Assembly: GCA_036362985.1 (NCBI GenBank)
Contig: JAYGXS010000005.1
Span: forward strand, 30,071,270 to 30,135,269
Direction: 5' to 3'
From: Ligula intestinalis
Lineage: Eukaryota; Platyhelminthes; Cestoda; Diphyllobothriidea; Diphyllobothriidae
Length of the DNA stretch: 64,000 bases
The translations under genes were made by a program, and so were the position numbers. Positions within the stretch are counted from its first letter, which is position 1; every line of letters starts with the position of its first letter. The notes under the pieces are model-generated. The model did no database searches. It saw nothing but the letters and a program-made list of their open reading frames with translations, and was not told where the DNA came from. Below are positions 21,041 to 31,215 of this stretch, one piece after another.

Positions 21041-22326
21041 CTGATTAGCGGATTTTGCAGACACTATGCTCTTCTTTTCCACTAACAGGCTTGTTCAGTT
21101 GATTCTCCCAGATCATTCACAGGATGACATTAGCACGTGGCTGAAGTGCATATTATTAAGGTTCTTTGTACTATACGGTATATTTACTTGACCGTTGTAT
21201 AGAGATAGTGTGTTTTCGTAAGAAATTTTAATAAATCGAAACTAAACCAAAAGGGAATATTCAATGCGTACTTCAACGACCAGAAGAAGAAACCTCAGAA
21301 GACATGATTGCCAGATGAAGAAATAAGTGGGTCGCACAAACCAACGTTCATCCTTCTTCTCTCTTAGGGTCATTTGACAGCGGAATTTCTCCCCAGAGTT
21401 AGTTGTGAATTCACCCACTGTGAACGCGTTCAAGAGACCTCTGTATAAACATTTTTAAAAGCCCAGGGTAAACTTTCAAACACTCACCTAACATTCATGA
21501 CTACAAACATGCTACCCCCTTGATTTCAATCGAGCATTTATTTACACTTAAAGTGGTCCAGACGAATACTTATAGTGGATATACAGTGAACGTTTTGTAC
21601 GCTGTTATTCCGCAAACTCCTAACCTTGTCAACCATTATGTAGTACTGCATCACATGGGCTCTTGAAAATTATAGTAACCTCCCAATTTAAGCTGGTACA
21701 TATATGTGCTTCTGGGTCTGTTGTCTCCTGGATGCATTCATACACTTTAAATTCGCTAGGAGGTTCATTATTCATTCCAGACCACCAATGAGGCTAGAAG
21801 CTGATTGAAATTTTATGGGCTCATTTGAATAGACGCAAAGTAGTTATAAAAATGCATATAAAACTAGAACGCACAAGCGTAAAGACGACAGTGGGGGAAG
21901 ATAGAGCTGAAGCCTACCGCCGTAGTGGACATCAAAATGTGGGGTCCTTGCAGGAAGTAAAATTGATATTCATAACCGGCTAATGGCAAAGGTGGATTCG
22001 GGGGCTATCCCCAGAGTGGGGAACGAAATCCAGTTACTTCATGTCGTCCTTGCCTCTACTGTTTGTAATACCCATCAAAATTAAATCATCATCTGGACCT
22101 ACTTTTCCCCTTAAACCTGAGCTAACCTATCCCACTTCACACATATTTTCACAAACAACTACAAACATGACAATTTCCCACACGGGCTATAACATAGTGG
22201 TACCCTTAGTAGGCGTAGCAATCGAAGGCATGTCCAGGCGTACCTATAAGATCTTTGCTGTAAGATGACTTTGAACTAATATTTATATTGTAGGTAATTA
22301 TGGTCATAGTTAATGAAAACTTTGTT
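21041..22326. other. Intergenic sequence, nothing recognised
   Basis: No convincing exon or repeat family. Short ORFs (21242-21433 minus, 22041-22268 plus) lack recognisable motifs. Confidence 0.4.
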
Positions 22327-22518
22327 ATGGGAATAGGGGACGGGGTTGAGAATGGTAGAAGGCGGCTAGTTACGCGGCAACATGGGGGGCTAGAGCGAGA
22401 GAGAGCGTGGCCACATAACTACCGGCATTTCACACGCTCTCTCTCCCTATCGCTGTCCCCCTTATTGCCGCATAGCTAGCCGCATATTACCAACTTAAAC
22501 TCCCTCCCCTATTCCCAT
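22327..22518. repeat. Imperfect palindrome / foldback element (about 85-bp arms)
   Basis: The left arm, 22328-22410 (ATGGGAATAGGGGA...GGCGGCTAGTTACGCGGCAA...GAGAGAGAGCGTG), matches the reverse complement of 22432-22517 at roughly 80% by eye. A loop of about 20 bases holds CCACATAACTACCGG. The arms are GC-richer than the surroundings. No ORF. It could be a MITE, a foldback element or a hairpin RNA locus. Confidence 0.8.
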
Positions 22519-23322
22519 GTCTAACTTGCCTGGAATATTTATATGTTTATGGATGGTAGCGTAGGGTGTCCTTGGTACTTAAAACGTTAAATTTCCAATC
22601 AAAAGCCTTTTAAAAGTGTTTCCAATAGCCCTGGATTTCAACTATTTGCGGGTAGCTGTGTTGCCTAACTGACGCAAATAGCAGGGCCAACTGCAAGAAT
22701 CAGAAAAAGGATGTGACTCCTACATGTCACAGATAAGCCTCTAAAGCTAGAATTTGTGCCTGGGGAAAAACAGGCGCAGAATATTGCATGTGATGTCCTT
22801 CAAGAAGATGAACAGCTATGCGATGACGTCAATCCAAGTGAGCCTTTTCAAAAGCTTGGCTCAGAATCACAGAGATGGGGGCGTTTCACCACCCAAGATA
22901 CGGTGGATGGAATGATCACTCAGAAGTAGCAAGACTCATAGACCAATCACATGACCTAAACCTGTCAGCGTCAGGCAGGCGTGAAAATGATCAGCCTCAA
23001 GCCACCTTATTCACAAAACTGGCAGTTAATAAACTGGGAACTTGGGTCATTTGCAAGTTTAGAAGCAACATCAGTCTTAGCTTGATCTTTGGGCATGATC
23101 AAAGGAGCCGAAGGCAGAAAGGGCAACGATGCGGAATAAGGGCGGGGTTATTTGAAATACAATTTACTGAGAAATAGACACAATATTATTGCATCCTATC
23201 ATCAAAGTCACTATGTGACTGCCTGCGCGGGCTCTAATCATGGGCTTTTGAGGAAAGCGGAGCCTAGATGTTCCTCTGCTAGATCGGCAAAGCACATATT
23301 TTTACACTATTGTGTGTTAAGC

Positions 23323-23323
<1 letters not shown>
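22519..23323. other. Flank upstream of the PLE, nothing recognised
   Basis: Mixed composition with several short ORFs. No family recognised. Confidence 0.4.

Positions 23324-23382
<59 letters not shown>
23324..23382. repeat. (TA)n microsatellite at the 5' edge of the PLE
   Basis: About 29 uninterrupted TA units. PLE-type coding similarity begins just after it. Confidence 0.97.
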
Positions 23383-23385
<3 letters not shown>

Positions 23386-24246
23386 GAGGCCTCTTCTTCT
23401 CATTTATGTCCGGGGACACGCATTTCCGCTTCAATCAGCAATATTTTCGGGCGCGAAGCGCTAGAGTCAACACGACGATGGGAAATCTTTGCCCTTCGCG
23501 TGTCATCAACCTATGCACAAATCGAATTCGTCCACAGATGTCTCAACAATCATGTGCTTCCGAAGAGTTTGTCCTTCAAACCGCCGGTGAACACAGGGTA
23601 AGCGAAGCAATGGGTGTTACAACGTGGCAGAAGAATGACCCGGGCACTTATCCAGGATTTTCATTAGCGGCTGCAGAAATATCGTGGCGTCTTGAACCAC
23701 ATTATTCCGAAGTGCTCAGAGATGTTAGGAGAGAATGACGTTTTACTACTGGAGCGAGTGATCGTCAATAAAGCCAGATAACTACGATCCAAACGAAACA
23801 AGGAGTTGGCAGTTATATTCCAAAAACTATTGCCCATTGTGCAGGATCGCGAGGAGACATTAGTCCACAATTTATCCTCCAAAGAACTAACACCCGTGCA
23901 GTTACAAGTGCTCAAGCGCGCAGCATGCTTCAACACCGCGGATGCGGATCTGGTTGATCTTTTGGCTTCCGTTGAGTCAGTCCTCAAAACCTCCCAGGAG
24001 CCGGACGATACGAAGCTCCTCATCCGACAACAGGTTAAGTCCTTACTATTGACACATAAATCACGGGCGTCAATCCCGAGGGCGGAGCAGGACGCCATCA
24101 AGGCACAGAATGCTGACAGGAGCATCGTAGTAGTGCCAGCGGACAAGGGGCGCTCCACTGTGGTACTTGATTAGTCTGAATACCTTCAAAAGGCCAACGT
24201 TCTACTCGATGACCAAAATGCCTACCGCCAGTGCGACGGAGATCCT
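23383..24246 (+). pseudogene. N-terminal part of the PLE protein, broken by four nonsense codons
   Basis: Same frame as the RT ORF. The segment 23806-24171 is open and carries the helical block before the DKG motif (LSSKELTPVQLQVLKRA). The next codon, 24172-24174, is TAG, and the frame then runs on through SEYLQKANVLLDD to the RT. Earlier stops are at 23599, 23665 and 23779. Confidence 0.85.
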
Positions 24247-26154
24247 ATGAAGAAGATGGTGACACAAATCAACACAGCACTCGTGGGACTGGAGAATAAC
24301 GGTGCCATCTCAAAAATCGAACGACTAAATATCAAACCAAGTGATTCAGCCATAGCAAGATTCTATGGACTGCCAAAAGTGCACAAGCCCGATGCACCAC
24401 TTCGGCCCATTGTCTCTTTACGGGGAACACCAACATTCAATCTGTCGAAATGGATGTTTCGGTGTCTGAACGGTCTCACATCAGGCTCTGACACAACGGT
24501 ACGCTCGGCCGTACATTTCTTGGAAAGACTTAACGGGCTACGCCTCAATGAAGACGAAGTCATGGTATCGTTTGATGTTACCTCACTCTTCACATCAATC
24601 CCTCAGACTCTTGCGATTGAAACTGTGAGTGATCTACTTGAGAGCCGATATGAGGAGGGAACTAATAAACCTACACATGCGCATCTCATCCAGCTGCTCA
24701 AGTTCTGCCTCAACACGTATTTTACCTTTGAGGGCACAGTGTATGAACAAATCACAGGGACTCCGATGGGTTCGCCGCTATCTGGTTTCCTTGCTGAGGC
24801 GGTTCTTCAAAAGTTAGAGACACTGGTGTTTACGAACCATAGACCAGTATTTTGGGCGCGTTACGTAGACGATACCTTCGTCGTCCTCAAGCGTGAAATG
24901 GTCTCTGAATTTCACACGATTCTGAACTCAATTTTTGCCGAGATTCAGTTTACAACAGAGGCTGAGAGCAACAATCAACTTGCGTTCCTAGACGTCCTTG
25001 TCCACCGCAAGACTGAAGGGAGCCTAAAGACGATGGTATACCGAAAGGCAACCGACACACGTCAGGTACTCAGTTACCAAAGTAACCATCCGCTGAGCCA
25101 CAAACGCAGCTGTGTGCGAACGCTTTACAAAAGGGCAGAAACGCATTGCAACGAGGCAGGTGACAAAGCGGCTGAACTTAAATATCTTCGACGGATGTTC
25201 ATCTCTAATGGTTACCCTCGCAGCTTCCTAGAACGCAGCAGACAACCGAAACGAGCTGCACGACCGGCGGCCAAACAACCGACATTGTGGAGAGCAATGC
25301 CATGCATAGAGAACGTTTCTGAAGCAGTCGCTCGTCTGTTACAACCACTGGGTATCGGCATAGCTCACAGACCCGAGGCAACAATAAAACGACTGGTCAT
25401 GAGACCAAAGGACCCTCTGTCCCGCGGAGAAACAGCAAACATCGCCTATCGCATCCAATGTAGTTCCTGTGAGGCCAACTACATTGGGGAGACCGGAAAG
25501 CGACTACAGACGCGTATGAGCGAGCACGCAAGGGCAGTCGACAGGATGGATCCACGCTCGTTGATGGCAGAACATTGTTCGGCTCCTGGACACACCTTCG
25601 CTTTGGATGACGCTGAAATCCTAGCCCGAGGTAGTGACCGGACAGCCAGAGAAACACTTGAAGCATGGCACACTGCACCAAATTCCATCAACCGCTGTAC
25701 GATTCTCCCAGCGGCATACCAGGCGTTACGCGTGCGGCTAAATCAACGAAATCGCTGGCAGGAAGTCAGACGGGTCGCAACGACTAGCAACCCCACACCG
25801 GGCCAGAATACAGGCGTCCGGGAACCTACCCCAGACACCAATGCAGCCGTCAGCGACGCCGCAGGCAACGTGAATCAACAAGACCTCCTTTCGGGCTTGA
25901 ACGCAGTTGCACATGACAACGGTCACTGCATAAACACTGATGGTGGGGTTCGATATTCCGCCGGCGGGACGAACACGGGAAAATGCCAACGGGGAAAGCC
26001 AGCAGGAAATGAGGCACCGACGCGATCGATGCAGACGCGAGCAATGACCGCTGGCAGGCAAACACTGCCCTCCCCCTCCGACAAGGTGATGGCAAGAAAT
26101 CCTGGTCAGCCGGACGATGACGGAGCTCCAGCCCCGCCCCCGCAGGGGATTTAG
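24247..26154 (+). CDS. PLE reverse transcriptase with GIY-YIG endonuclease
   Basis: This 635-codon open frame encodes the core machinery for PLE retrotransposition: a reverse transcriptase related to telomerase RT, plus a nicking endonuclease. Visible motifs: YGLPKVHKPDAPLRPIVS at residues 40-57; motif A FDVTSLFTSIP from 109; motif B TGTPMGSPLSGF; motif C YVDD at 206-209; LAFLDVLVHR; and a thumb block SNHPLSHKRSC. A basic linker follows. The endonuclease has C-x2-C (CSSC), YIGETGKRLQTRMSEH from 412, and HCSAPGH, consistent with the zinc-binding Cys/His set seen in PLE endonucleases. A low-complexity tail rich in Asn, Thr, Gly and Pro ends in APAPPPQGI. The listed ATG is simply the first Met after the last nonsense codon. 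The natural protein would begin upstream, since the DKG region lies before the stop at 24172. Confidence 0.93.
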   Translation: MKKMVTQINTALVGLENNGAISKIERLNIKPSDSAIARFYGLPKVHKPDAPLRPIVSLRGTPTFNLSKWMFRCLNGLTSGSDTTVRSAVHFLERLNGLRLNEDEVMVSFDVTSLFTSIPQTLAIETVSDLLESRYEEGTNKPTHAHLIQLLKFCLNTYFTFEGTVYEQITGTPMGSPLSGFLAEAVLQKLETLVFTNHRPVFWARYVDDTFVVLKREMVSEFHTILNSIFAEIQFTTEAESNNQLAFLDVLVHRKTEGSLKTMVYRKATDTRQVLSYQSNHPLSHKRSCVRTLYKRAETHCNEAGDKAAELKYLRRMFISNGYPRSFLERSRQPKRAARPAAKQPTLWRAMPCIENVSEAVARLLQPLGIGIAHRPEATIKRLVMRPKDPLSRGETANIAYRIQCSSCEANYIGETGKRLQTRMSEHARAVDRMDPRSLMAEHCSAPGHTFALDDAEILARGSDRTARETLEAWHTAPNSINRCTILPAAYQALRVRLNQRNRWQEVRRVATTSNPTPGQNTGVREPTPDTNAAVSDAAGNVNQQDLLSGLNAVAHDNGHCINTDGGVRYSAGGTNTGKCQRGKPAGNEAPTRSMQTRAMTAGRQTLPSPSDKVMARNPGQPDDDGAPAPPPQGI

Positions 26155-26158
26155 CGCC

Positions 26159-26258
26159 NNNNNNNNNNNNNNNNNNNNNNNNNNNNNNNNNNNNNNNNNN
26201 NNNNNNNNNNNNNNNNNNNNNNNNNNNNNNNNNNNNNNNNNNNNNNNNNNNNNNNNNN
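26159..26258. other. Assembly gap (100 N)
   Basis: Exactly 100 N, a standard placeholder for unknown length. It starts 4 bases after the PLE stop codon. Confidence 0.99.
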
Positions 26259-26281
26259 ATATATATATATATATATATATA
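26259..26281. repeat. (AT)n run on the right side of the gap
   Basis: About 11 AT units directly after the gap. It mirrors the (TA)n run at the 5' side of the PLE. Confidence 0.95.
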
Positions 26282-27250
26282 GGTCATTAATGGTGGACTA
26301 GTTTACCTGGGACAAAACTGAAAGAACTACAGTGTTAACAAAGACAAATGGCTCCAAAAGTCCGAATTGCAGTATAATAATTAGGACGAACCTGCCACGC
26401 TCAACTGTTATGTTCAAAAACCATTTTATATTTTGTTAGTCAACGGAAAAGCAAGCTGCTATGCAGAGATTTTGACAGAGAAAATGAAAAATAAGCCGAA
26501 ATAAGTAGACAAGGTCTCAATTTGCAGCCAAAATAATAAAGCCTTATTCGTGACCAGGTCGGATGATTATAGGTCCGTAATAAGCATCGAGATTCTACTG
26601 GCCTTCTAATAGTTTTCCATTTGATGACCACGCAAGGAAAAGCTCGCACGAAGTTTGGGTTTTATTTTACTTGATGGGTTCTTCCTACATTGGTAGCGAG
26701 AACAGCAGAACACCAATTATACCCCTCGCAACAGAATAGCATGATAAAGCTCTCTCCGAAATCTTGTGTTCCCTATTTCACTTCTCTTACTCCTAGTCAT
26801 TTAAGTCTAAAATGCAGTTTTTTGGCTACCGTGTCCCCTTTCGACTGTGGCCATGTGAACTCATGTATAGATATGATGGTGCACTGTACCTTTTGCCCAA
26901 TATTTCCCATATTCGTAGACCCGAGGGTACGAAATAAACCTTTGCATTCACTTTGGTTTAAACAGATGCAAGACACTGGAATAGGATCACGTCCTACTAC
27001 GGGAACCTGGTGCTGATTCCAGACAGATAAAATATGTACGGTTGTAATTTAGCTTGAAGTAAGATTTTGGTTAAGCTTGAGCCTAAGGCTACCTTTAAGG
27101 CCAGCTTAACGTTAGGTTGGGTTTAGAGGTGATTTCACAGATAAAGTTATGGCTAAGAACTAGTGTTCATGCATGAGTTTTGCATCAATAATATGCCACG
27201 TTATTAAATTGCTGCGCATTTCTGCCTGTATTACCAAGCCTTCCTACTCC
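26282..27250. other. Sequence right of the PLE, nothing recognised
   Basis: Short ORFs only. No family recognised. Confidence 0.4.
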
Positions 27251-28010
27251 GGTGTCATGCCCGAGCGTATTAGGCCCCCTACGCCGATGGCTGTCTGGCC
27301 TAGATTGATTGTTTACCGATAATGTTTTGCCTTCCCCTTAAATTGAATCCATGCTGCCCACCTGTTAGGACGGCACAGAACAGGAGTCAACACTCTTGTC
27401 GTTCTCGGGTCAAGATAACTAAGAGACAACACGCGATAGTGCCATCTAATGAATGACCAGGTTACACACGACCTTCAAGGGCCGACACCACGCGATGATG
27501 CAAGGAGTTACGTACACGCAAGACAGCCGCCGGATTCTGTCTCTCTGAGGTCACCGCGCAATGGCTGCCCGCAAGGGCTATTCTTGGAGGGGCCACTAGG
27601 AAACAGAGACCGCTGGCCCTTAAATGCGAGCCTGTGAGCAGAAGGCGCACTCTGTTGACAGAGACGAGAGCTGCTGCCGACACGAGACTCTGTTGCCGAG
27701 GCGAGACACTGCTATCGACACGACAGAAGAGCAAACTGCAGTCAAGCCAAAGCTGCAGACAAGACCGAGCTGCAGACTAGACCAAGCTGCAGACCAGGAC
27801 GTCTTGACGTAACGACAGACGATTTACTGACAGACACGGGACAAATCGAGTGACATGCGCACATTTGATGTTCACGCAGAGACTGTGAAGGTAAACTAAT
27901 CTCTGCTTTCCTGTTTGTCTTCTCTCCCTAAGTTGCAACTATGGGATATAACAAGTGTCTCCTTGGGTGTTCACACAAGGTTATAACTACACCCTTTGAG
28001 GAGTTTTTAC
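27251..28010. other. GC-richer repeat block, possible degraded solo LTR
   Basis: It begins near TGTCATGCCCGAGCG at 27253 and ends around AACTACA near 27990, with a direct-repeat array inside. TG...CA ends are suggestive only. I could not find a target-site duplication, primer site or internal domain. Confidence 0.25.
27734..27801 (+). repeat. 17-bp tandem repeat, about 4 units
   Basis: Units are AAACTGCAGTCAAGCCA, AGCTGCAGACAAGACCG, AGCTGCAGACTAGACCA and AGCTGCAGACCAGGAC. Each contains CTGCAG. Confidence 0.85.
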
Positions 28011-28410
28011 GGACAGCAGCAGCGACTCATAGGGGAGGATAGAATTTGCGAGTTGCATGGGACAATCGAAAGTGGATTTAGATCCAGTCATTTTTTTTGC
28101 GTATACGCCCCGAACACTGAGTAAATCACATTCATTTTGTCTTTAACCAAAGTGGATGGAGTGTTTTGTCACTGTTTGTTAATAATTATTCGTATCAGAT
28201 TAGCACGAACTGAACACTGTGCAGTGTGCTCCTACTCTTTCCAAAATTCACTCGAATGTGTTTTTTTTGCCATAAAGGTACCCTAATGGCTGCCGAAAAG
28301 AAAACTTTTTATGTAGTAGTTCTATGTTGTATACGTGCCTCCTTTTTACTCAATGTTTTACATTTCTATGACCATTTCTAAATTCCATACAATGGAATAA
28401 ACGAAAAAAG

Positions 28411-28530
28411 AACCGTACAGTGCAGCCTCGATTAACGAGTTTAATCCGTTCCGCCCCCAAAATCGTGATGTGAAATGCACACCTTGCCAAATGAATTTCC
28501 CCACTTAAAATAATGGAAATAAAAGTAATT
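28411..28530. repeat. Possible terminal region of a DNA transposon or MITE
   Basis: CAGTGCAGCCTCGATTAACG followed by AGTTTAATCCGTTCC has the look of a mariner-like or MITE terminus. The partner end was not found, so this is tentative. Confidence 0.25.
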
Positions 28531-29155
28531 CGTCACCCCCCTCCCCAATTCAACATCAATATAAACGCATCAAGCTTCGTAAACCCTTCCTTCATCTTAA
28601 AGATTGTGCAGCCTGCTCATGAGAACCTGCCCTACTCTCTGCCGTTATTAATCACACTACCCCGATTACAAAGATCTAGAGTCTTCGCTTTAAACGAGTA
28701 GGCGAACAGTGCTTGCAGAACGCTTATTGATATTTCGTCACTGCGTCCCTATATAGGCGATCAATATATGCCTGTTCCCTCTTCCCACCTCGTGACCTCA
28801 GGACGGTGTAGGCTCCCCCCGCGAAAGCAGGCGTAAATGCACGTGATGAAAGCAGCCGGCGGGCCCAGGCCTTGCCCTAGATGCAGCTGATCCAAGCGTG
28901 GCCCAGATGTCGACCACGCGGTGCCTTTCGCCTTGGCAGTGAATTCTTCCGAGCCGTCGAACACGGGGGTAAACCGGCATGAATTCGCGTGGACATTAGG
29001 TGCGCTCATATGCCTGTGGACAGGAAACACGAAACTGCGCGAAGATGCCGTACAAATCCAAAGAAATTTCAAGGAATCTAGACTTTTGCCACGCTCGTGC
29101 TTTGTAATAATTTCCTTCGTCAATTCTACAGTAATTTTGTCGTTTTAATCATCCC
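28531..29155. other. GC-richer stretch of unknown nature
   Basis: Overlapping ORFs on both strands at 28761-29148 are typical of a GC-rich non-coding repeat. No motif recognised. Confidence 0.35.
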
Positions 29156-31215
29156 CTAAAGAAGCTGAAGAAGAAGGTTCAAGGGTATGGACCAAGTTAT
29201 ATTGGGATTGACGTTTCGGACACTCGCTTGCTTCTATCCTTATAGTAACGTGGTGGTTGATCCTTTTTGCTGGGACTGTTTCAGCCTCGCTGCATGCCTG
29301 TTATTATATACGTGCTCGGCGCACGAACTTTAACCTGCTTGCTCGCTGCTGTCTGTACATGAGATGGATTGCTGGGGGGCTCGTGTGACCTTTGTCCCCT
29401 TTGCGGCTGTCGTAATTTTTGGCAAGTCAGTGCGCTTTCTGGCCTGTCCCTCGTCCACCGACAGACTAATCACTTGTTACTGCTGCATTAGTTCATGTCA
29501 ACCTCGTGTGCGTGGTAGGGGGGAGGTAGCGCTCCATGCTGGACACCTGGCCCCTGGCTGACCCATCTCCTATCTTCCTCTGACCTCGTTTCTACTCCAT
29601 GCTTGTGTCTTCTTCGACATCCTGTTGGCCCTGTTCAAACTGACTGGAGCCGTTTGCTTACCACCTGGTAAGCAGGATGAAGGTCTATGGCTCCGTTAGG
29701 TGTGCCAGTTGAAGATCAACTTTCCAGTAGAAGTCTAGCCATCTGGTCATTGACTCGGACTATTACCCTTGCATTGTCGAAGACAAAGGTGTGGTTCTTC
29801 TGCTGTACGTGTTCATAGACCATAGACGGCTTACCTTTGTGGTTGATTGCGAGCTGATGCTCATGCAACCTGGTACCAAGGCGTCTGCCCGTTTCACCGG
29901 CATACCTTGCATCGCAGTCTTGTCATGGTATGTTCTAGACCGTAGCCGACTGTTCTGTCGACGGTATCTGGTCTTTGGGCCTCACAATCTGCTGTCTGAG
30001 GGTTAATTGTGGCTTTTGAGCCACATCGATCCCGAATGGCTACAAGATTCTTGCAGTCGCCTCGGATACGTTCTTCATGTAAGGGCTAACGAGCTAAAAC
30101 TTGGGGCCTTATCCTTTCGAACGCTCAAGGTGGGACTTCTTAAGACACTTGCGTTAAAGAGCTTTGGATAGCCATTGGCTTCAAAGAGGGCAAGCATTTA
30201 ACCTCCTCCTTGTTCCCACTGTCATCGCGCTAGTGTGTCTGCAGTGTGCCTGAAGAGGGTCCTAGCACAACTGCGTTTGTGTCCGACAGAGTGGTTGCTT
30301 CTGAAGTGGAGGATGCGCACGGTGTTGGTTGCCTAGCGATAAACCGTTATCCTTATCTTCCTGTCTTCCAGCTTCGTCCCCAGTACGCCGAGGAAGGGTA
30401 ACTGATTGTTTTCTTCTTCTTACATAGTGAACTGGATGTCAGGAAAGGTGAAATTCAGCAGTGCCTTGAACTCCTGCACTTTGCTCCCCTTGATGACAAC
30501 GAACGTGTCATCGACGTATATGGCGCAGAACTTCGAGAGAGAGAGAGATGATCTGATGACCAGCCACTCCAGCCTTTGCAAAAAAGCTTCATCAATAAGA
30601 CCAGAAAGAGGTGAACCCATTGGTGCCCAGTTCTTTTGTTTGTAAACTCGGCCATTGAACGTAAAGATTTTTTAGATATAGTCCAAAGAGCTTAAGGATT
30701 TCTGCTTGCTTGCGTTTATGGTCCGTTTCATCATATTTCTCTTGGAGAAAACCGTCAATCGTCAATCTACATGGCAATCCAACTTTTGGAGACTGTGCCA
30801 TGTAGAAATATGATGGGGCGTAAGGGCACCTCTGGCTTGTGCACCTTTGGTAGGCCATATAAACGTGTCATTGCAGAATCCTTGGCCTATGCAGCCAGCA
30901 CATACATTCTCGTCGGGGCTTCTGTCTTCCTCAACTTGTTGATCGTCTTATTAATGGCGCTTTTGAGTTTATTTTACTCGCTGTCAGTTGAGGGCGCATA
31001 CGAATACTCGTCCATTAACGGATTGTTTACCTTCGCACAGTAGTCGACCTTAGCCATGACGACCGTTGAGCGGTCCTTGCCGGCGCGCAGGGTGACGATA
31101 TCCTTCATCTCCGTATGTTCATAAGTTCACAGGCTTCTGACTTGGAAATCGTCATCTGACTTTTGTGCTGGAGGAGTAAAGATGGAACCTGTGCTGGCAG
31201 AGGACACAGTCTGGG
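29156..31215 (-). mobile_element. Penelope-like element relic (family II), minus strand
   Basis: Read from 31215 downward: a pre-RT block; a damaged DKG motif (AGKDRSTVV near 31085-31060); KVHKP-type pieces near 30850; MGSPLSGLIDEAFLQRLEWL from 30620 (motif B); YVDDTFVVIKGSK near 30520 (motif C, intact); and a GIY-YIG block near 29910-29725 (CDARYAGETGRRLGTRLHEH, then EHVQQKNH). Several frameshifts and stops separate the pieces. The tail runs to about 29160 (ASVRNVNPNITWSIPLNLLL in one frame). It is the same family as the 23.4 kb element by the YVDDTFVV and YxGETGxRLxTRxxEH signatures. Confidence 0.87.

Larger units (their letters stand above)
23383..26158 (+). mobile_element. Nearly full-length Penelope-like element (family II)
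   Basis: One reading frame can be followed from about 23390 to the TAG at 26152 without any indel. It starts with a PLE N-terminal block (FVHRCLNNHVLPKSLSFKPP near 23530-23590) and continues through a DKG motif (VVVPADKGRSTVVLD near 24127-24171), the reverse transcriptase and a GIY-YIG endonuclease. Four in-frame nonsense codons interrupt it at 23599 (TAA), 23665 (TAG), 23779 (TAA) and 24172 (TAG), all upstream of the RT core. From 24247 the frame is open for 635 codons. The element is clearly less AT-rich than its flanks. Its 3' end is lost in an assembly gap. Confidence 0.93.

Noticed and set aside
23152..23601. ORF running through the TA microsatellite (IYIYIY...)
   Set aside because: The Ile-Tyr run is translated microsatellite. 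Only the part after 23383 belongs to the PLE frame.
25397..26061. Minus-strand ORFs of 70-107 codons opposite the PLE endonuclease
   Set aside because: They are shadows of the GC-richer PLE coding strand and have no motifs.
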